Positions 43,602 through 53,388 of a stretch of 64,000 bases of DNA are shown here, piece after piece; the first letter of the stretch is position 1; each line of letters starts with the position of its first letter. Position numbers and translations under genes: made by a program. The notes below the pieces were generated by a model. That model was not told where the DNA came from. It searched no databases and saw nothing but the letters and a program-made list of their open reading frames with translations. The DNA is from Kalmanozyma brasiliensis GHG001 (Eukaryota > Basidiomycota > Ustilaginomycetes > Ustilaginales): the NCBI RefSeq assembly GCF_000497045.1, contig NW_015961948.1, positions 1,178,001 through 1,242,000 on the forward strand. The letters are read 5' to 3'.

Positions 43602-46600
43602 TTACGCGCTAGCCATGAGCACCCACGGCGCGTCCACAATGGCCAGCTCGACCAATGCCCCACCCTTCCTCTTCCCGTCACCACCCATCTCATCCCCGAA
43701 CACGCCTCTCATCCTCGCCAGCAGGACGCCCAACCTCGCTCTACCCTTCTCGACCTCCGGCCAAGCACCTGCGTACGTGTCAAAGAGGTCCTGGGTCAAA
43801 TTCGCGTATGCCAGCACCTGACCCTTCCTCTCCTCCTCCAACACCTCCTTTCCTTCCTTCTCGACGACGTGTAGGGCGTGGCTGAGGTACGCGAGGTGGA
43901 GATTGAACACTGAGCGTGGACTGTCCCTTCTTCCGATCGCGCTCTGGATGGTCCCGTGGATGAGCTCCAGCGCCTCCACGCCGCCTGCGCCCCCGCCGAG
44001 CGTCTTGATCGCGACCAACAGCCGCACGACACTATCCACCTCCCCGCCCGCGTCTCCGCTCTGTTGCAGCGACTCCAACTCCGACTGCGCGGCATCTAGC
44101 AGATCCGCATCGCCACTGGCAAGGCCAAGAACGGCAAGCGCCAGAATGGACGGCACGTGCACTGTCTTCCCCTGAATGTTGGCGAACAGGGCTTCTTTCA
44201 CCTCCTCCACCGCCCCCGTGCCTGAGTTGGCGAACAGCAGCTTGGCAAGGTGCAGCGTGAGGTCCAGTTCCGCAGCGCTGCCGGTTGCCGTGTCGAGTGC
44301 CTCCCGCACGCTCGCCAGCGCCGCATCGGGCTGGCCGGTGAAGTGGTGTGCAAGCGCCAGCCCAAGCTGCGCACCCATCTTCGCCGCCCTTACCGCCTCG
44401 GGTGCCAATCCCCCATCGCCATCCATCTCGCCATCCAACAGCCCGATCGCCGCCTCAAACGCCCCCTTGGCCCCCTCGCAATCGCCCCTCCCCAGTCGAA
44501 TCCGCCCCAAATTGCCCTCCGCCACCGCATACTGCTGTGCCACCTCCATCACCTCCGTCTTCTCATACCTCTCCTCCAACACCCTCGCTGCCAATTCCAC
44601 CCGCTCGCTGGCCAGATCCGTCTGCCCCAGTCGTTCGCACAACATCGCACTGAGGTGCAGCACGCTCGCATCCCCTGGTGCACCCTCCACGCATCTCCCC
44701 AGAGCGAAGCTCGCTCCACTCAGGGTGGTTTCCCCTACCCCAAGCTCGGCTAGCACCGCCTGGCCCAGCGCTAGGCCGGCCTCGCTCAAACTTCCATCGG
44801 TTAGCGAAACAGCATGCTCCAACAACCCTCTGCTCATCTTGACGTCCCCAAAGTGACGCGCAACCAACGCCTGCCCCACCCACGCAGCCCCGTATTCCGG
44901 ATCAGCCGTTTGGGCTTTTATAAAGCTCTCATTCGCCAACTCTGCGTCCCCGTGATGCAGATAGAGCAAACCGAGATGCGTCCAGCCGATCGGACTTTTG
45001 GGTGTGGATTCGATGGCGCGGATGAAGCAGTGCTGCGCGAGACTGGCGGAGGAGGTGAAGGTGAGATTGCCCAACAGGAGCCAGTAGGATTCGTCACCGG
45101 GAGTGTGGCGTAGGGCTTGCTTGATGCAGCCGATTGCGCTGAGGCGCGCTGCGTCGCTGGTGGACTTTGCGTGGTCCACTAGCGGTGCCAATGCAGGTGC
45201 GGTGAGATGAGTGTGGTTGGAAGGATCGAGGAGCGAAAGGGAGAGTCGGTAGAGGGCGACGGAGAGGTCGGCCCATGCGCTGCCCGCCACTGCATCGTCG
45301 GACGCGTTGAGCACTACCCGCAGCTTGTATAGCCACACGCTGAGTTGGAGAATGGTGAACGGCGTCACGTCGGCGGAGGGGAGGGAGAGCTTGGGGTAGG
45401 TGACGACGCTGATCGAGGGGAGCTTTGCATCCGTCTCCAGATCGTTGGCCAGCTTGAGCAGGGGAGAGAGCTCCCCGCCTCCATCGGATGACAGTAGCGC
45501 GGTGGATCGATGAAGACTACCGAATTTGGACAGATGGAACACGGCGTCTGCGACGACCTTCCATGCCGAACGGAGGTGCTTGTCGTGCGTGAGCAGTGCG
45601 TGTGCTGCTTCGCGGATCGCGCTGATCGCCGAGATCTCCGCGCGCTCCGTGTAGCCCGTAACCAGCTCCTGACGGGATGAGAGGAGGAATGCGTTGCTCA
45701 ACGCCACCCTGACGCCGAGTTCGTCCGGATGGCTGGCGAGGATCTCGCTGAAAGTGTCAATGGCAGTGCCGAAGTTACCTAGCTCGAGATGCACGTCGCC
45801 GATGCTGTATTTGGCCTGCCAGCCGTCGTCCTCTGCATCACCCGCAGCCTGAACCAGCTCGAGACACTTGGCAAAGCACTTTAGCGCAGCGACATGTCTC
45901 CCCGCCAACGCGTACGCCTGACCGAGCCTCTGCCACGAGACCTGATCTTTCGGCTCGGCACGCAACGCAATCTGAAACGCCAAAATCGCCTCCTCGAACC
46001 GCTTCTTGGCGACCTCGACGTTGCCGATGGCTTTCCAGGCCCATGCGTTGCGCGACAGATGCCTTCTTGAAGCATGCACCGCTGCAGACGTCCCACCACC
46101 AATAGCGTCCGCACCACCTTCACCCTCGATCGTTCGACGCGCAACCACTTCGACCAAGTCCCACTCTTGCTCCTCGGCAAAACCCACCGCGAGCCGTCGC
46201 GCCGCCTCGTCCTCTCGCGCGTCCAGCTCGAACGCTTTTTGGAAGCACTTGCTCGAGCGCACCAGATCGGCCGGTTGGAGCACGTCTTCGTAGTAGAACC
46301 CGAGCGACGTGTATGCCGGCGCGAACGCCGGGTTGCGCTTGAGCGCCGTAATGAACGCCGTGAAAGCATGCGCGGGGTCGGACCGATACTCTCCACCCAT
46401 CAGCCAGAGACATCGGCCGAGTCGCCACCACAGCTTGGCGCGCAGCTCCGCCGTGGCACCCTCGTACGAGATCGGATCGATGCGGGAGAGGATGGCTTCC
46501 ATCTCTGTTTTGGCGGACTCGAGGTTGTTGGTGTTGACGTCGCACCAGGCGGTTTCAATCCTTGCTTCTTGGGAAGGATCGGTGCTGAGCGAGAGAATGC

Positions 46601-48224
46601 GTTCGACGCGATTCTTGTACGAGGCGGGGTCTTGGGTGGCGGAGATGGTTCGGACGCGCTCGAAGAGGGTGCGCGCCGAGTCCCAGCGGAAGGCAGCCTG
46701 CTCGATGTATGCTTTTGCAAGAAGAGTGTCGATGTCGGAGGGGTCTGCTTCGAGGGCGCTGTCGACTAGACGAGAGGCTCTGGCGTGGTGCTGTGGTGGA
46801 TGGAGGTGCGTCAGAGCTGACAGGAGGGTTTTGTTGATGCCGATGCGAGACTGAGCGAGATCGACGGCGGTGTCCGACTCGATGCGATCAACGACGTGAA
46901 GCGCAGAGGTCGCCACTTCGGATGCGGACTGGAAGTCTCGATCGAGAAGATACAGCGCGGCCGCGATGCGATGCGCAAGCACCGAATTGGGGCATTCCTC
47001 GAGACCGTCGATGGCGAGGTTGAGCAGATCGTCCTGTGACTTTGGTAGTTCGATCTCTACGTCGGCGCGCTTCTCCTCTTCTTTGATCTCGTGCAGATAC
47101 TGCTCGTCCTTGATGAGCAGCAGGTAGGAGCGGAACGCTTTGGTGCGGCCTGATCGTGGGAAGAGGTTGATGAATTTGCGGACCTGTTCCAGTCGCAGGT
47201 CTGCCAGTGAGAGGACGGGTGTCCATTCGAGATCGATTTCCCATGCCAGTTCGTCCGGCAAACCAATGATGACCATGCCGTTGGCGAGCTTGAGGATCTC
47301 GTCCCGCAGACTGCGTTTCGATTCTTCCTGTTCTTGCTCGGCCTGCTCCTGCTTCTCCTGCACTTTGCGATCGACGGCTGCTGTGCCTGTAGGAGCTGAT
47401 TCTCTTGCCAGCTGCTTCGGTGGGTACGAGTTGAGCAAAGCGAAGCGATGACGGAGCAATTTGGCCTCGACTTCGATGCGAAGCTCGTCCTCTGCTTTGG
47501 GATGCGACAGGACCGACTCGTAGAGGCCTGGCAGCCGCGAGTCCGAGTACACCTCGAGGCGTACTTGGTTCGTAAGAGCCTCCTTGCCCTTGTTGGCTCC
47601 GTCGAGACGCATTCTGCGCTTGTCCGACTCCTTTTGTATTGTGTCGGCCTCCCATTTTTGCGACAGGTCGATGAGCTCCAGTAGCGTTTCAAGACTCTTG
47701 ACGTGAATAGCCATCTGTGTTTCGAAGGTGGTCGACTTTTCCGGTTGTGTCTGGTCCGGTACCTCTAGCGTCGATAGTAGGTCATGGTACTTGGAGTCGT
47801 GGAGCAGCAGCGAGAGCGTATCGATGACGCGCCTGCGTCCGCCCTCTTCCCTCTCTAACGCCAACAATCGCTGAAAGGCCTCTGCGCACTTTGTCGCATC
47901 CCCTGCGTCGTTGTATAGATCCATGAGCTTATAAAGCACATCGCGGAGCTTGTCCCAGCTCTTGCGCTGGTCGTAGAACTTTTGCAGTCCCTGCCACGCC
48001 AGCAGCTGTGTCGGATGATCGCGCGTGGCTTTGAGGTAGGCCGCTTCGGACTCGTCGAACTTTTCCTGGTTCAACAGGGCGAGACCGAGGAAGACGTTTG
48101 CGTTATAATTGTCGCCCTCCTGCTCGAGCACGCTGTTGGCAGCTTCTGCCGCCGCGAACCAGTCCTTCTTAGCCAAAGCATCGCGCGACTGCTTGAGCTT
48201 CTGCTTTGCGTATGCTGATGACAT
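43602..48224 (-). CDS. ski3: Superkiller complex TPR subunit Ski3
   Basis: The 1540-aa product starts at the ATG at 48224 (MSSAYAKQKLKQSRDAL); an in-frame start 10 codons upstream is possible. It is built of tetratricopeptide repeats from end to end, for example DWFAAAEAANSVLEQEGDNYNA, FAPAYTSLGFYYED and SPIGWTHLGLLYLHHGDAELA. The N-terminal TPR block and the total length match Ski3/TTC37. That protein scaffolds the Ski2-Ski3-Ski8 complex, which threads mRNA into the cytoplasmic exosome for 3'-5' decay. It is head-to-head with the siroheme synthase gene. Confidence 0.88.
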   Translation of the reverse strand: MSSAYAKQKLKQSRDALAKKDWFAAAEAANSVLEQEGDNYNANVFLGLALLNQEKFDESEAAYLKATRDHPTQLLAWQGLQKFYDQRKSWDKLRDVLYKLMDLYNDAGDATKCAEAFQRLLALEREEGGRRRVIDTLSLLLHDSKYHDLLSTLEVPDQTQPEKSTTFETQMAIHVKSLETLLELIDLSQKWEADTIQKESDKRRMRLDGANKGKEALTNQVRLEVYSDSRLPGLYESVLSHPKAEDELRIEVEAKLLRHRFALLNSYPPKQLARESAPTGTAAVDRKVQEKQEQAEQEQEESKRSLRDEILKLANGMVIIGLPDELAWEIDLEWTPVLSLADLRLEQVRKFINLFPRSGRTKAFRSYLLLIKDEQYLHEIKEEEKRADVEIELPKSQDDLLNLAIDGLEECPNSVLAHRIAAALYLLDRDFQSASEVATSALHVVDRIESDTAVDLAQSRIGINKTLLSALTHLHPPQHHARASRLVDSALEADPSDIDTLLAKAYIEQAAFRWDSARTLFERVRTISATQDPASYKNRVERILSLSTDPSQEARIETAWCDVNTNNLESAKTEMEAILSRIDPISYEGATAELRAKLWWRLGRCLWLMGGEYRSDPAHAFTAFITALKRNPAFAPAYTSLGFYYEDVLQPADLVRSSKCFQKAFELDAREDEAARRLAVGFAEEQEWDLVEVVARRTIEGEGGADAIGGGTSAAVHASRRHLSRNAWAWKAIGNVEVAKKRFEEAILAFQIALRAEPKDQVSWQRLGQAYALAGRHVAALKCFAKCLELVQAAGDAEDDGWQAKYSIGDVHLELGNFGTAIDTFSEILASHPDELGVRVALSNAFLLSSRQELVTGYTERAEISAISAIREAAHALLTHDKHLRSAWKVVADAVFHLSKFGSLHRSTALLSSDGGGELSPLLKLANDLETDAKLPSISVVTYPKLSLPSADVTPFTILQLSVWLYKLRVVLNASDDAVAGSAWADLSVALYRLSLSLLDPSNHTHLTAPALAPLVDHAKSTSDAARLSAIGCIKQALRHTPGDESYWLLLGNLTFTSSASLAQHCFIRAIESTPKSPIGWTHLGLLYLHHGDAELANESFIKAQTADPEYGAAWVGQALVARHFGDVKMSRGLLEHAVSLTDGSLSEAGLALGQAVLAELGVGETTLSGASFALGRCVEGAPGDASVLHLSAMLCERLGQTDLASERVELAARVLEERYEKTEVMEVAQQYAVAEGNLGRIRLGRGDCEGAKGAFEAAIGLLDGEMDGDGGLAPEAVRAAKMGAQLGLALAHHFTGQPDAALASVREALDTATGSAAELDLTLHLAKLLFANSGTGAVEEVKEALFANIQGKTVHVPSILALAVLGLASGDADLLDAAQSELESLQQSGDAGGEVDSVVRLLVAIKTLGGGAGGVEALELIHGTIQSAIGRRDSPRSVFNLHLAYLSHALHVVEKEGKEVLEEERKGQVLAYANLTQDLFDTYAGAWPEVEKGRARLGVLLARMRGVFGDEMGGDGKRKGGALVELAIVDAPWVLMASA

Positions 48225-48801
48225 GCCGACGAAGTGATTTCGACCCACCCGCACCGATGCGCGTCTGTGTGCCTGCAGAGCCTTGAATGAAGCTGTGAGG
48301 TCGAGACAATGCCGCCGAGCCGAAGAGGAGATGAATGCAATGTGATGGAGAAAGGTAAGTGGGAAGTGCTGCTCAGTTCTGTCGTGATTTCTTCTGAGGA
48401 AGAACGGCGACTTAATTCCTCCACTTTGAGACGGTCACATCCGCGTTCCGCACTTTCATCATCGACCTTATCCGCTTTGCTGTTCTTGCTTTTATAGGTA
48501 TCTTGCACTTCTTGAAGGGAATCCCAAGTCCTGAAGATCCTTCAGGCTGGATTGAGGCTACAGCGAGAGCTACAGAGCATGTGAGAGTGCAGTGAAAGTG
48601 GTGCAAGTTGATGCTCGATGTTCAATCACGTGATGTAGCCAGCTGCAGCTCGATGCATTTCAGCTAAGCTGGCCAAGACCACAAATTCATGCCAATTCCA
48701 TTTTTCGGCCAAAGATAAGGTTGTCCACCTTCGCGGCCTCGACACATCTTCCACCTCCCTTCACCGACACCCCTCTGCATCTCTCTCACACACACGCAAC
48801 G
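48225..48801. other. Shared promoter region of Ski3 and siroheme synthase genes
   Basis: This 577-bp divergent region contains the ATCACGTGAT palindrome listed separately. Pyrimidine/CA-rich sequence (CTCTCTCACACACACGCAACG) immediately precedes the siroheme synthase ATG. No other gene is seen. Confidence 0.5.
48625..48634. promoter_or_regulatory. ATCACGTGAT palindrome, candidate Cbf1-type bHLH site
   Basis: This perfect 10-bp palindrome, centred on CACGTG and matching RTCACRTG, lies 168 bp upstream of the siroheme synthase ATG. In budding yeast Cbf1 binds this sequence at sulfur-assimilation (MET) promoters. Siroheme is the cofactor of sulfite reductase, so the placement makes sense, but conservation of the circuit here is inference. 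Confidence 0.55.
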
Positions 48802-49725
48802 ATGACATCGAGGAACCCTTCCAAGGAGGACGTAGCGAATGAAGCCGACAAATACCCGCGCCTCTGTCCTGGCGGTGGCCTGTTGATAGCCTGGCAGCTC
48901 AAGGGCAAGAAGGTGCTCATCGTGGGTGGTGGGCCCGTTGCAGCCGGGCGACTCGTCAACGTCCTCGATGCAGATGCCATTCTCGACGTCATGTGTCCCT
49001 CTTCCGGTCTGTGCGACGAGATGCGCTATCGGATCTTCACCGAGAAAGTCGTCTCCAACTACATCGACGGCATGTACGACCCGGCCCATCCCGAAATCCT
49101 CGATCAGTACGACATGGTGCTCACTGCGATCGACGACATTGAGCTGTCCAAGAAGGTCTGCTACGAATGCCGTGATCGACGCATTCCGGTTAACGTAGCA
49201 GACGTGCCGCCGGAGTGCGACTTCTACTTTGGCTCGCTCATCCGCAATGGCCCACTGCAGGTCATGGTCTCCACGGGAGGTCAGGGTCCCAAGATCGCCT
49301 CGCAGACAAGGCAGAAGATCCAAGCTGCTATTCCCAAAAACGTCGGTCAGGCCATTACGAATGTCGGAAAGCTCAGAGGCATGCTAAGGAAGCGCGCGCC
49401 AAACCCGGAGATCGGCGCAAGGAGGATGCGTTGGATGATCGAGGTCTGCGAAAAGTGGAACCTCGACGAGATCTGCACCATGAACGAGGCGGATATGAAG
49501 AAGATCCTCGACGGCTGGGAGTCAGGCTACGTGCCAAGCTATAAGGAGGTCAAGGGCGGATTGCCGTTCTTGCCAAGCGATGTCAGGATGAAGAAGGCGC
49601 TCTTTGGGACGTGTCCCGTGGTTGGATATCCAAGTCCTTACCTGACTGGCTTCACAGGGTTGCTGTTGGGCGCGGCGGTGACGTCGGCTGTGTTCTTGTC
49701 GAGAGGGTTCCAGCGATCGGCGTAG
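48802..49725 (+). CDS. met8: Siroheme synthase Met8 (precorrin-2 dehydrogenase / ferrochelatase)
   Basis: The 307-aa product, from the ATG at 48802, converts precorrin-2 to siroheme, the cofactor of sulfite and nitrite reductases. The NAD-binding Rossmann motif KVLIVGGGPVAAGR is at about residues 36-50. The NVADVPPECDFYFGS block contains D134, equivalent by position to the catalytic Asp141 of yeast Met8. GPLQVMVSTGGQGPKIA and the helical C-terminal domain (RMRWMIEVCEKW) follow. Yeast Met8 is 274 aa. Here a C-terminal extension ends in a 20-residue hydrophobic stretch (about 280-300) and a short basic tail RGFQRSA. That suggests a tail-anchored membrane form, whereas the yeast enzyme is soluble. 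Confidence 0.92.
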   Translation: MTSRNPSKEDVANEADKYPRLCPGGGLLIAWQLKGKKVLIVGGGPVAAGRLVNVLDADAILDVMCPSSGLCDEMRYRIFTEKVVSNYIDGMYDPAHPEILDQYDMVLTAIDDIELSKKVCYECRDRRIPVNVADVPPECDFYFGSLIRNGPLQVMVSTGGQGPKIASQTRQKIQAAIPKNVGQAITNVGKLRGMLRKRAPNPEIGARRMRWMIEVCEKWNLDEICTMNEADMKKILDGWESGYVPSYKEVKGGLPFLPSDVRMKKALFGTCPVVGYPSPYLTGFTGLLLGAAVTSAVFLSRGFQRSA

Positions 49726-49934
49726 TGTAGCTTTGTATTCTTATTCTTGGGTTATGTACTATGATTGACACTTCTCAGCTCGCTCAGGGTCTTACGAAGA
49801 GCACCGGGGCTGAAGCTGGAGCTACTGCGCTACACACAAAGTCTTGCCACGCAGAGCTGCAAGACACATCATGACGAATTGCGATCCTGTGACAGGGGAA
49901 ACAGTACACTGAAGAGTCCATACGATACACTGCT

Positions 49935-52900
49935 TCACTCGTCATCCTCCTCTTCCTCCTCCTCGTTGTCCTCGTCCTCATCTTCCTCTTCCTCGTCACT
50001 GTCATCCCGACGCTTCTTGCTCTTCTTGCTCGACGCGGCCTCCGACGACCGAGCCGAAGATACGCCCTTCGAGGTCGACTTGCGGCTTGTCTTGGAAGCC
50101 ACCTTGATCGGTGAATGAGCGTACGCCTGGATGACCTCCTCTACGTCGACTTGGATCGCATCGAAGAAGGCCTTGACGCTGTCAAATGCAGGAGTCGACT
50201 CCAGGTCAAGACCGTCAAGACCAGCTTCCACCTGCGCGGTGTAGGCCTTGGCGAAGGCGGCCTCGAATCGGCCCAGCGCATTCTTGGTCACAGTGTCGGT
50301 GATGTCGTTGAGCTCGTGTAGGCCCGTGAGCAGGATGAGAACTTCCTGCACCTTGGCATCGTCGAGCTCTTCGGGCAGGAAGACCTTGCCTAGCAGCTGG
50401 CACATGACCTTGCGATCCTTGCAGTCCTTGGTGTCCTCAATCGTGTACATGGCCTTGATCAGCTCGATGGCCACATCCACGTGGACGTTCTCGTCGCGCA
50501 CCTGCCCTGGCCTCATCATGACCTTGTCGGGATCAGTCCAATCCAAGAGCTGCAGACCGACCTGCGTGGGCGTCACCATCTCCTGATCCTCGTCCTTCTC
50601 CTCGTACACCTCGGTCAGCACCTGTAACACAGATAGGAATACTCGTTGCAAGTGTCGCTGGTTTCGACTCGAAGACCCGCAGTACACGGGCAAGAAGTAC
50701 GAGAGGCATTGTCGCAGCTCCTGATTTGCCATGGTCTCGGGAGACATGTAGATCAGCACCAGGCTCTTGAGCGCTTCGTCGTCGTCCACCATACCCGTTA
50801 GCATGAGCTTGGCCATGCCCTCGCAGGCAGCACTCTGAATGGTGGGGTCCTCATCCTCGAGCAGACTGAGAAGATACGAGATGATCTGACGTCGGGCCAT
50901 CTCCTCGCCTGCCGGGTTGCGAGAGCAGAGGTATGGGATGGTGTGGTTGATGAGCAAGTCAAAGACGGCCTGCACAGCGCGCAGCTTGATCGGACCGTCA
51001 GCACGTTGAACTTGGTCGATGAAGAGCGGGAATGAGTCGAGCGCAAGCTTGCGGTCGAGCAGGCAGCAGAGGGCCAGACACATGAGTCCGAGCTCGCGCA
51101 CGGGGGTCTCCTTGGATCGGACGGCGGGAGCAATCAGCTGCGGAATGAGACCGTGGAAGGCAGTGTTCTCCTGCAGGGCACCAACGACTCGTTCCAACAT
51201 GGCTCGGACGATGGTCAGGCATCGATGCTCGATAGCAAGTGCGTCGTGTGCCGGCGACGAGGTCTCCTTGCTTCGAATAGACTTGCGTGACTTCTTGCGG
51301 GCGAGCTGAGAGCCGTCGACGCTCATCGTGTCGTCGATCTCGGTCTCGTCAAGGTCATCGGCATCGGCATCGTCCTCATCGCCAAGGTCCAGCACGATCT
51401 CGACAATGATGCGCATGAAGTCCTTTTGCGTGGTCAGCTTGAGCAGAACATCTAGACAAGCGGGGACCAGGTCCTCGGGGAGCTCGATGTCGGAGATCAT
51501 CTCCCGCACCAGACCAAACATCTTGTTGCGGCCGGCCTCGTCGCCGTAGTCGGATGCAAGACCGATGCCGAGCAGCTGTGAGACGACGAATGTCTTGTTG
51601 CGGATGGTGAAGAGCGCGATCTCGGCCTCGTCTTCGGGGATGAGGGCGCTGTTGGCGATAGCATTGTACTGCTGGAGGAGCTGTGTGAGCTCACTGTATT
51701 CCTTCTGGATGCGGAATGCCAGGGCGGTGACCACAGGCAGACACTCCTCCAGCCGACGGTCGTTCTTGGTGCGTTTGAAGTGGTCGATGAAGACACGAGC
51801 CAAGAAAGCGGTGGAAGGCGACAGATTGGCCCAGAACTCGTCGGCGTCAAACGTGACCTGAGCCACGAGCGCCGGACGGCTCTCAAAGATAGTGAGCAGC
51901 GCCGTCTCGATGTGCTTGGAGCCGACGACATCGAATTGGTTGAGGAAGACGACCAGATCGCCTCCGCATGCGTCGAACCAGGCATTGACGAGTTTCTGAG
52001 CGGCGCGCTTGACACTGGGCTCTCGTTCGCCCATACCAACGCGAATGACCTCGCCCGCAGAGTCGATGTCGAGACCAAGACGGGAAGGCCCAGCTTGAGC
52101 GGCGCCCGGGCCCTGAAGTGCCTGCATCTGCGTCTTGAGAATGCCGGCGAAGCTGCCGAGGTAAACACAGCGGCGATTGATGGGATCGACGTCTCGTAGA
52201 CGCTCCAAAAGTAGAGGAGTGGACTCCTTGTTGGCAGTGAGATTGTTGAGAGCCGCCCTGCGAACTTCGTGGCTTGGATCGAAGCGGAGGGTCTCGATGA
52301 GTGCCTGCTTGATCTCCTCTGATTCCTCATCGTCATCGTCCTCGTTGGTTTGAAGCTTGGTCAAGGCGATGACAGCCTGTACACGGACGATGGATTCCTT
52401 GTCTCTGGCGCGCTCGAGCATGAAGGACTTGAGCGTGAGGAACAAATTCTCCTCGATGTCTTCGAGTCCGTTGATGAACAAGGCGATGCAGCCGCAGCAT
52501 CGGTATCTGACGTTCTTGTTCTTGGCAACAGAGCCCTTGAGGAGATGCTTGAGGAGAAGCGAGGCGAAGCGGGTCGCTGTAGTATCCTCCTCTTCCTCGT
52601 CATCGTCCCCGTCTTCGCCATCCTCGGCCTTGTCTGCGCGCGCCTGAAGGCGGAATTGCTCCTGTGCATAGGCAACGTAAGCGGCGACGAACTTGCAGAC
52701 GCGGTCTGCATTGGGAACACCCTTCTTGATAGGCAGAACACGGTCGAGACAGCCGACAAAAACTTCGTTGAATGCTTTCTCGCCGATGGGTCTCACACGA
52801 CCGTCGGATGCGTGTTCAGTGATGGCGGCGACCTTTTGGTGGATGCGATAAAGAGATACGACGTTCTTTCTGTGGGTGGCAAGACTATGCTGAGCCTGCT

Positions 52901-53030
52901 GGAAGATAGGCGGGATGGACCCATGCAAGGCGATGAGAGCAGGATCGGTGACCTCCTTGCGCGGCTTGGGAGCTGCCACGCGGGAAGAACGACCCGAGGC
53001 GGATGATCTCGACAATACCGCGACGGGCAT
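49935..53030 (-). CDS. ycg1: Condensin complex subunit 3 (Ycg1/Cnd3/CAP-G)
   Basis: The 1031-aa HEAT-repeat subunit of condensin binds DNA together with the kleisin Brn1 during chromosome condensation. Family landmarks are the N-terminal IFQQAQHSLATHRKNV, DRVLPIKKGVPNADRVCKFV, RYRCCGCIALFINGL (HEAT 1), SHEVRRAALNNL and DPINRRCVYLGSF, then the C-terminal HEAT blocks (ELGLMCLALCCLLD, LRAVQAVFDLLINHTIPYL). An acidic cluster (EDGDDDEEEEDTT, near residue 145) and a strongly acidic C-terminal tail (last 25 residues almost all D/E) are present. A SKKSKKRR basic segment precedes the tail. An ACGCGT box at 53162-53167, about 130 bp upstream, resembles an MBF cell-cycle element. The gene is head-to-head with Rrp42. 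Confidence 0.92.
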   Translation of the reverse strand: MPVAVLSRSSASGRSSRVAAPKPRKEVTDPALIALHGSIPPIFQQAQHSLATHRKNVVSLYRIHQKVAAITEHASDGRVRPIGEKAFNEVFVGCLDRVLPIKKGVPNADRVCKFVAAYVAYAQEQFRLQARADKAEDGEDGDDDEEEEDTTATRFASLLLKHLLKGSVAKNKNVRYRCCGCIALFINGLEDIEENLFLTLKSFMLERARDKESIVRVQAVIALTKLQTNEDDDDEESEEIKQALIETLRFDPSHEVRRAALNNLTANKESTPLLLERLRDVDPINRRCVYLGSFAGILKTQMQALQGPGAAQAGPSRLGLDIDSAGEVIRVGMGEREPSVKRAAQKLVNAWFDACGGDLVVFLNQFDVVGSKHIETALLTIFESRPALVAQVTFDADEFWANLSPSTAFLARVFIDHFKRTKNDRRLEECLPVVTALAFRIQKEYSELTQLLQQYNAIANSALIPEDEAEIALFTIRNKTFVVSQLLGIGLASDYGDEAGRNKMFGLVREMISDIELPEDLVPACLDVLLKLTTQKDFMRIIVEIVLDLGDEDDADADDLDETEIDDTMSVDGSQLARKKSRKSIRSKETSSPAHDALAIEHRCLTIVRAMLERVVGALQENTAFHGLIPQLIAPAVRSKETPVRELGLMCLALCCLLDRKLALDSFPLFIDQVQRADGPIKLRAVQAVFDLLINHTIPYLCSRNPAGEEMARRQIISYLLSLLEDEDPTIQSAACEGMAKLMLTGMVDDDEALKSLVLIYMSPETMANQELRQCLSYFLPVYCGSSSRNQRHLQRVFLSVLQVLTEVYEEKDEDQEMVTPTQVGLQLLDWTDPDKVMMRPGQVRDENVHVDVAIELIKAMYTIEDTKDCKDRKVMCQLLGKVFLPEELDDAKVQEVLILLTGLHELNDITDTVTKNALGRFEAAFAKAYTAQVEAGLDGLDLESTPAFDSVKAFFDAIQVDVEEVIQAYAHSPIKVASKTSRKSTSKGVSSARSSEAASSKKSKKRRDDSDEEEEDEDEDNEEEEEEDDE

Positions 53031-53388
53031 GCTGGCGGATGAGGCGCAATGGAAGTGATGAGCTGTCGAGATTGATGCTGGTGGTGGTGGTAACGGTTCA
53101 TTCAGCCTTGGAAGGGTTGGTTAGCCAGGGATAGACTTGAGCTGAGCCTCAAAGCTCTGCGACGCGTCCGGCTGCGGTGGCTTCAGGGTGCAGTGCGATA
53201 TTTTGCGCAGTTGTGTTGGTCTTTTTTCGAGTTGTTTGGCTGAGGCGTGTCGAGGCCAGAACAGGTCACGTGCCTCCACTTGAGTCGAAATTTTTGGTTG
53301 GCGCTGAAGCTCATGCACCTCCTTCTCGATACTCTCTCACATCTTCTTCCCGTCATCCTTCCAACATCACCCAAGGAATCGCTACGAC
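53031..53388. other. Shared promoter region of condensin subunit 3 and Rrp42 genes
   Basis: This 358-bp divergent region contains an ACGCGT hexamer (53162-53167) on the condensin side and a GTCACGTG element (53265-53272) on the Rrp42 side. Both are consensus-level matches only. Confidence 0.45.
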
